Assembly (NCBI RefSeq): GCF_003634705.1
Contig: NZ_RBWU01000006.1
Coordinates: 372,001-436,000, forward strand
From: Actinomadura pelletieri DSM 43383
GTDB taxonomy: Bacteria; Actinomycetota; Actinomycetes; Streptosporangiales; Streptosporangiaceae
DNA length: 64,000 nucleotides
Direction: 5' to 3'
The notes under the pieces are model-generated. The model did no database searches, was not told the DNA's origin, and saw only the letters and a program-made list of their open reading frames with translations. The position numbers were made by a program, and so were the translations under genes. This document shows, piece by piece, positions 59,070 to 64,000 of this stretch (the stretch's first letter is position 1; every line of letters starts with the position of its first letter).

Positions 59070-60154
59070 GCCGCCCGCTCCTTCCGGGAGTCGACCTCGC
59101 GGCGTACGACGGGGGCGACCTCGGTGCCGAGCAGTTCGATCGCCTTGAGGACGTCCGCCTGCGGCATCCCGCCGAAGCCGATCTGGATCAGGGCGCGGTC
59201 CAGGCCGTAGAGCTCGTGGTAGGCCAGCAGCTTCTCGATGACCTCATGCGGGCTGCCGACGACGAGACCGGCGTTGGGGGAGGTCTGGGCCTCGAAGGCG
59301 GCCCGCGGTATCGCGAACCCGCGGCCACGCCGGTGGTTGTTGGCCATCATTCCCTGCGCGAAGTAGGGGTACATCGTGTCGCGGGCGCGCCGGCTCGTAC
59401 GTCCGACGTAGCCGTGAAGGTTGATGCTGGTGCGCAGTGTGGCGGGGTCGTGCCCGGCCTGCCGCGCGGCCTCCCGGTACAGGTCGACGGTCTGCCGGTG
59501 ATGTGTGATCGGCCCGAGCAACAGCGCCATGGCCATGGGGAGGCCGAGTCGGCCGGTGCTGATGGCGGACGCGGGGGTTCCTCCGACGCCGACCCAGATC
59601 GCCAGTTGCTCCTGCATCGCGCGGGGACCGATGTCGGCGGCGTCCAGTGCGGGGCGGAACCGCCCGTTCCAGGTGAGCGGGTTCTGCGCGCGGATCCGCA
59701 GCAACAGGTCGAGTTTCTCGCGGAACAGGTCGGCGTAGTCGGCCAGATCGTTGCCGAAGAGGGGGAAGGACTCGGTGTAGGAGCCGCGGCCGACGATGAT
59801 CTCGGCCCGGCCTCCGGACAACTGGTCGAGTGTGGCGAACTGCTCCCAGACCCGCACCGGGTCGTCGGAGCTGAGCACGGTGACCGCGCTGGTCAGCCTG
59901 ATGTTCGTGGTGGCCTGGGCGGCCGCGGCCAGGACGACGGAGGGGGCCGAGCCGACGAAGTCGGTGCGGTGGTGCTCGCCCATGGCGAACAGGTCGAGCC
60001 CGACCTCGTCGGCGAGCCGCGCCTGCTCGATGGTTTCCCGGGCGCGCTGGTGCGCGGAGGGAAGCGTGCCGGTGCCCGGCTCGGCGGTGATCTCGGCGAA
60101 GGTCATGAAGCCGATCTCGAAGGGAGATCGCTCGCCGGTGACGGTGGTGGACAA
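59066..60154 (-). CDS. LLM-class flavin-dependent monooxygenase
   Basis: A 362-residue luciferase-like TIM-barrel monooxygenase (F420 or FMNH2). Visible are FMTFAEITAEPG, LFAMGEHHRTDFVGSAPSVV, NIRLTSAVTVLSSDDPVRVW and GGRAEIIVGRGS. The start is taken as TTG 60154 because AAGGAG lies six bases upstream; a long open frame further upstream runs through the operator region and is not coding. With the overlapping FMN reductase it forms a two-component oxygenase. Substrate unknown. The divergent MarR gene probably controls it. Confidence 0.85.
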   Translation of the reverse strand: MSTTVTGERSPFEIGFMTFAEITAEPGTGTLPSAHQRARETIEQARLADEVGLDLFAMGEHHRTDFVGSAPSVVLAAAAQATTNIRLTSAVTVLSSDDPVRVWEQFATLDQLSGGRAEIIVGRGSYTESFPLFGNDLADYADLFREKLDLLLRIRAQNPLTWNGRFRPALDAADIGPRAMQEQLAIWVGVGGTPASAISTGRLGLPMAMALLLGPITHHRQTVDLYREAARQAGHDPATLRTSINLHGYVGRTSRRARDTMYPYFAQGMMANNHRRGRGFAIPRAAFEAQTSPNAGLVVGSPHEVIEKLLAYHELYGLDRALIQIGFGGMPQADVLKAIELLGTEVAPVVRREVDSRKERAA

Positions 60155-60209
60155 CGTGCTCTCCTTACGGTCCCGTGCGGACGCCGTTCGACGTCCCGAA
60201 CCCAATAAG

Positions 60210-60224
60210 ATGTCTGCGCAGGCA
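60210..60224. promoter_or_regulatory. MarR-type operator, left copy
   Basis: ATGTCTGCGCAGGCA, itself a near palindrome (T-G-Y-C-T-G-C-G-C-A-G-R-C-A), 56 bases before the TTG of the LLM gene. Confidence 0.65.
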
Positions 60225-60243
60225 AATATTCCAACCCACTTGC

Positions 60244-60258
60244 TGCCTGCGCAGACAT
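60244..60258. promoter_or_regulatory. MarR-type operator, right copy
   Basis: TGCCTGCGCAGACAT, the exact reverse complement of the left copy, 19 bases away. The pair is an inverted repeat centred in the divergent spacer. Confidence 0.65.
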
Positions 60259-60301
60259 GTGTTCCATATGCCGAGGACGGCCGTCGCGGTACACTTCGGA
60301 A

Positions 60302-60754
60302 GTGGCGACTCCACGTCTGAGCGACCTTGAGAACGATGCCTGGCAGGGCTTCCTGTACGCCCACGACCGCATCTGGCGTGAGATCGAGGCGGGGATCGCC
60401 CCGCTGGGCGTGAGCATGGCCGAGTACAGCGTCCTGTCCCTGCTCGGTCGAGCCGGTCGCTCCGGCATGCGGATGTCCGAGTTGGCCAGGGACCGACTGA
60501 TGTCGACCGGTGGTTTCACCCGGCTCGCCGACCGGCTGGAGCGCCGTGGACTCATCGAGCGTCAGCGTGCGGCCGAGGACGGACGCGGCTACGTCGCCGT
60601 CCTGACACCCGACGGGCGCAACCTCCTGCGCAAGGCATGGAAGCAGCAGCATGCCGACCTGCGCCGACTCTTCCTCGACCGTCTCGACGACGACGACCTG
60701 CGCGCCCTCACGCGGATCTGGTCACGCCTCGGGCAGGAGAGCGACGAGGGGTGA
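60302..60754 (+). CDS. MarR-family transcriptional regulator
   Basis: A 150-residue MarR winged-helix protein: VSMAEYSVLSLLGRAGRSGM, MRMSELARDRLMSTGGFTRL (recognition helix) and ERRGLIERQRAAEDGRGYVA (wing). GTG 60302 follows TACACT by six bases with no ribosome site, so a leaderless message is likely. Divergent from the flavin monooxygenase operon across the twin palindromes, it probably represses both directions until a phenolic or similar ligand binds. Confidence 0.88.
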   Translation: MATPRLSDLENDAWQGFLYAHDRIWREIEAGIAPLGVSMAEYSVLSLLGRAGRSGMRMSELARDRLMSTGGFTRLADRLERRGLIERQRAAEDGRGYVAVLTPDGRNLLRKAWKQQHADLRRLFLDRLDDDDLRALTRIWSRLGQESDEG

Positions 60755-60824
60755 GCCCGCGGTGACCGCACCGGCCTCGGGTGAACCACTCGCCGATCAC
60801 CCCTGCCCGGCGAACACCGGAGCA

Positions 60825-61010
60825 CGGGTGATGATGGCGACGGCCTCACCCCGTACCGCCCGCGCGGCGGGCACTCCCCCGTCCACGCCGACACCGCCGT
60901 GTTGATCGCCACGTCCGGCTCCACCGGCGCCCCCAAATTCGTCGAGCTGTCCGCCGCCGCGCTGCGGCACTCCGCCACCGGCACCTGGCACACCGCCGGG
61001 GCGAAGTCCT
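60825..61010 (+). pseudogene. MenE-like AMP-binding ligase remnant
   Basis: The frame reads HADTAVLIATSGSTGAPKFV followed by ELSAAALRHSATGTW. T-S-G-S-T-G-x-P-K is the ATP loop of acyl-CoA ligases, and V-E-L-S-A-A-A-L-R-x-S-A is typical of o-succinylbenzoate-CoA ligase. Neither the rest of that enzyme nor a start is present, so it is a fragment. The reading frame continues without a stop into the FAD monooxygenase. Confidence 0.65.
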
Positions 61011-62746
61011 CCCCGCTGCGCCGGATATCCGCGCGCCACCTGCGGAAGCGCACCCTCGGCCGGCCGGCCGGTCTGGTCGCGAGCCACGAGGAATCAAAGG
61101 CAGGCAGAACATGGCCGGCGCCGCCATCGCTGACGCCCGGCTCCGGTGATGCTGACAGTGAGCCCGGGCGGGGCGCCGCGAGGGCTCACTCCCGGCTCGA
61201 GCCGGTCCTCATCGCCGGTGCCGGGCCCGTCGGCCTGGTGACGGCCCTCCTCCTGGCACGTTTCGGTGTGCCCACGGTCGTCCTCGAAGCCGCCGAGCGG
61301 CGCGACCCCACGGGATCCAAGGCGATCTGCTTCCAGCGCGACGTCCTGGACATCCTGGACCGGGTCGGCTGCGCCGAGCAGATGATCGCCCGGGGCGTGA
61401 CCTGGACGACCGGCCGGACCTATTACCGCGACACCGAACTCTTCGCGGTCACCTTCCCCGATCCCGGCCACAGCACGGTGCCGCCGTGGATCAACATCTC
61501 CCAGACCGAGGTCGAGGCGTACCTACAGGACTTGGTCGACGCGCAACCGCTGGTGGACGTCCGGTACGGCCACCCGGTGACCGGCCTGCGGCAGGACGCT
61601 TCAGGCGTAGAGGTGGACATCGCCGGCAGGGCCGTCGTACGCGGCAGCCACCTCGTCGCGGCGGACGGCTTCCGAAGCACCATCCGGGAACTGCTGGGCA
61701 TCGGCTTCCCCGGCCGCTCCTTCAGCGACAAGTTCCTCATCTGCGACATCCGCGCGGACCTGCCGTTCCCGAGCGAACGACGGTTCTACTTCGACCCCGT
61801 GTGGAATCCGGGTAGGCAGGTCCTCGTCCATCACTGCCCTGACGGAACGTGGCGGATCGACTGGCAGGTCCCCGCCCACTACGACCTGGACGCCGAACGG
61901 GAGAGCGGGGCGCTGGACGCCCGCATCCGAAGGATCACCGGCGACATCCCTTACGAGTTCGTGTGGACCTCGGCCTACCGCTTCCAAGAACGGCGCGCCG
62001 AGAGGTTCGCCGCCGGACGGGTCTTCCTGGCAGGGGACGCGGCACACCTCTACGCCCCCTTCGGCGCCCGCGGCCTGAACTCGGGCGTTCAGGACGCAGA
62101 GAACCTCGCCTGGAAACTCGCGTTCGTCCGGCACGGCTGGGCCCCGGAGGACATTCTCACCACTTACCACACCGAACGCTGGGCCGCGGCAGGGGAGAAC
62201 CTCCGCGTGACCACCCAGACCATGGAATTCCTCGTCCCGCACACAGAGGAACAACGCAAGCGACGGGTCGAGGCACTGGAGCGCGCCCTCACCGACCCCG
62301 ACGCACGAGCACTCATCGACTCCGGAAAGCTCGCCGAACCGTACTGGTACCCGGACTCGCCATTGACGACGCCTTCACTCCCGACCAGCGAATTCCCGCA
62401 CGAGCCGGGAGCCGTCCGTCCACCGCTTTCCGGCGTCCTGTGCCCGGACGGCCCCTGCGCCGTCGACGGCCAACCCACCCGGCTGCGCCGCCTCTTCGGC
62501 ACCGGCTTCGTCGTCCTGACCGGAAGCTCCGGCCACGACAGGGAAATCGCCGAGCTTTCAGCGCAGATCCCCGTGGCGGTGCACCCCCTACCGGAGATCG
62601 ACACCGACGATGTGCTCCGCCCGGCGCTGCGAGCCGGCGCGAACACCGTCCACATCATCCGTCCAGACGGCCACCTCGCAGCCGTCCTCCCCGACTACCG
62701 CCCCGATGACTTCAAGCGAGCCCTGCACCGGGCCTGCGGTCACTAG
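60899..62746 (+). CDS. FAD-dependent aromatic monooxygenase; N-terminal start unclear
   Basis: A PheA/TfdB/RdmE-type flavin monooxygenase. The FAD site begins near 61205 (VLIAGAGPVGLVTALLLARF), with DGFRSTIRELLG, GRVFLAGDAAHLYAPFGARG and the C-terminal thioredoxin-like region typical of the family. The only in-frame starts are GTG 60899 and TTG 60902, inside the MenE remnant, giving 615 residues with about 100 non-homologous ones in front. An out-of-frame ATG (61111) has a passable ribosome site, so a frameshift near 61140-61200 may hide the true start. It may hydroxylate the same aromatic ligand that the MarR senses. Confidence 0.8.
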   Translation: MLIATSGSTGAPKFVELSAAALRHSATGTWHTAGAKSSPLRRISARHLRKRTLGRPAGLVASHEESKAGRTWPAPPSLTPGSGDADSEPGRGAARAHSRLEPVLIAGAGPVGLVTALLLARFGVPTVVLEAAERRDPTGSKAICFQRDVLDILDRVGCAEQMIARGVTWTTGRTYYRDTELFAVTFPDPGHSTVPPWINISQTEVEAYLQDLVDAQPLVDVRYGHPVTGLRQDASGVEVDIAGRAVVRGSHLVAADGFRSTIRELLGIGFPGRSFSDKFLICDIRADLPFPSERRFYFDPVWNPGRQVLVHHCPDGTWRIDWQVPAHYDLDAERESGALDARIRRITGDIPYEFVWTSAYRFQERRAERFAAGRVFLAGDAAHLYAPFGARGLNSGVQDAENLAWKLAFVRHGWAPEDILTTYHTERWAAAGENLRVTTQTMEFLVPHTEEQRKRRVEALERALTDPDARALIDSGKLAEPYWYPDSPLTTPSLPTSEFPHEPGAVRPPLSGVLCPDGPCAVDGQPTRLRRLFGTGFVVLTGSSGHDREIAELSAQIPVAVHPLPEIDTDDVLRPALRAGANTVHIIRPDGHLAAVLPDYRPDDFKRALHRACGH

Positions 62747-62860
62747 ACGACCGGGCGCTTCTCTCGGCCTACCGGTTCTCCGGCGCGGGGCGTGTGTTGA
62801 ACGGCCAGACGAGGCGGGACGGCGGCGTCACGGGAGGTGGAAGGCCTCTGGCGGCAGTAG

Positions 62861-63061
62861 CGCGACCGCGCCGATCGAATCTGGTCCGAATACCAGGTTC
62901 ACGACGCACTCGTCAGCATCCAAGCCTTCGAACGAGCGCAGCAACTCCGGCAATCACAAGCCCGTGGCAGTCACACCAAGAGTTTCCAACCCATGCCGGC
63001 AGGGGCAGGAGGGGAGTGGTCAACTCCCGCAGGGCTGGCCAGCGAAGCCCAGAAGAGCTAA
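62861..63061 (+). pseudogene. serine-recombinase remnant
   Basis: An open stretch of 66 codons bounded by stops carries DRIWSEYQVHDALVSIQAFE and then RAQQLRQSQARG, matching the segment between the recombinase domain and zinc ribbon of large actinomycete serine integrases (pattern W-S-E-x-x-x-H-x-x-x-V-S-x-x-x-F-E). Catalytic and ribbon domains are absent. It lies 118 bases from tRNA-Lys, a usual target of integrating elements, so it is probably a trace of a lost element. Confidence 0.55.
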
Positions 63062-63178
63062 TCCGTCCCGAGCCCGGAGCGAGCCGCCGAGCAGGCCTCG
63101 AACAACCGCAGGGACGAAGTGGGCACGCCGGGCGCCTGACAACCGGGCATCTTTGCTGTTCGCCCTGGTCACAGCTGG

Positions 63179-63251
63179 TGGGTCGCGTGGGACTCGAACC
63201 CACAACCTACGGATTAAAAGTCCGGAGCTCTGCCAATTGAGCTAGCGACCC
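63179..63251 (-). tRNA. tRNA-Lys (anticodon UUU)
   Basis: On the minus strand a 73-base cloverleaf: acceptor GGGTCGC / GCGACCC with discriminator A, D arm AGCTCAATTGGCAGAGCT, anticodon stem GGACT-TTT-AATCC giving UUU, variable loop, and T arm with GGTTCGAGTCCC. CCA is not encoded. Confidence 0.96.
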
Positions 63252-63294
63252 GTCAGGCAAGGGTACCGAGATCGGGGAGGGGTTTGCGACGGGG

Positions 63295-64000
<706 letters not shown>

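Overview
The window is very GC-rich DNA (third codon positions almost always G or C, GTG/TTG starts, GGAGG-type ribosome sites) with gene families typical of filamentous Actinomycetota: an AfsR/SARP regulator, a MalT-like LuxR regulator, a Scr1-type XRE regulator with DUF397, an ECF sigma factor with a CU044_5270-type partner, and DUF6297. A Streptosporangiales organism of the Actinomadura kind fits best, but this is inferred from gene content only. There is no rRNA, CRISPR array or intact insertion sequence. One tRNA-Lys(UUU) lies near the right end.

Layout. 1-7285: end of a quinone oxidoreductase, a secreted beta-helix-type protein, a TPR-CHAT (caspase-like) gene broken by two frameshifts, and a divergent pair coding for a zinc-ribbon protein and a SAF-domain membrane protein. 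7292-33632: a hypoxia/dormancy island resembling the DosR regulon of Mycobacterium. It holds an acetyl-CoA hydrolase/transferase, phosphoketolase and acetate kinase, six universal stress proteins, a flavodoxin-like protein, a zinc alcohol dehydrogenase, a DevR/DosR-type response regulator, an Acg-type nitroreductase, a DoxX-type membrane protein, an APH-AAA kinase, an OsmC protein, a cNMP-binding protein, a P-type ATPase fused to a hemerythrin domain, and a DevS/DosS-like double-GAF sensor kinase that keeps the putative heme-ligand His. A MalT-like regulator, a 76-aa protein and an HdeD-type protein end this region. About fifteen copies of a palindrome close to AGGGACCTTCGTCCCT lie in the promoter regions of the island, mostly 50-130 bases before the start codons, and a perfect copy lies before a ring-cleaving dioxygenase at 41.3 kb. 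They look like the binding sites of the regulator encoded at 16397-17083.

33725-43762: MFS exporter, SHOCT-type protein, ECF sigma factor and partner, two methyltransferases, homoprotocatechuate 2,3-dioxygenase-like gene, and an ABC ATPase with a DUF6297 permease. 43788-57598: DUF397 protein, nucleotide-cyclase-homology protein and Scr1-type regulator around a spacer with two copies of a 13-bp palindrome, a small membrane protein coupled to an M48 peptidase, a decayed CBM2 module, an AfsR-type regulator, secreted proteins, a LysR effector domain without HTH, a frameshifted DUF5997 gene and a PIN-like protein. 57740-62746: a flavin monooxygenase, FMN reductase and isochorismatase-like operon facing a MarR regulator across twin operators, then an FAD monooxygenase whose reading frame begins inside a MenE-like remnant. 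62747-64000: a serine-recombinase remnant, tRNA-Lys and the C-terminal part of a cytochrome P450.

Together the island would let a DevS-type oxygen/NO/redox sensor and DevR-type regulator switch on fermentative acetate and ATP formation (phosphoketolase, acetate kinase, CoA-transferase), redox disposal (alcohol dehydrogenase, flavodoxin, nitroreductase), thiol and peroxide defence (OsmC), ion handling (P-ATPase with hemerythrin) and UspA proteins. Several genes outside or beside it are broken by single-base losses, which may be decay or assembly error.
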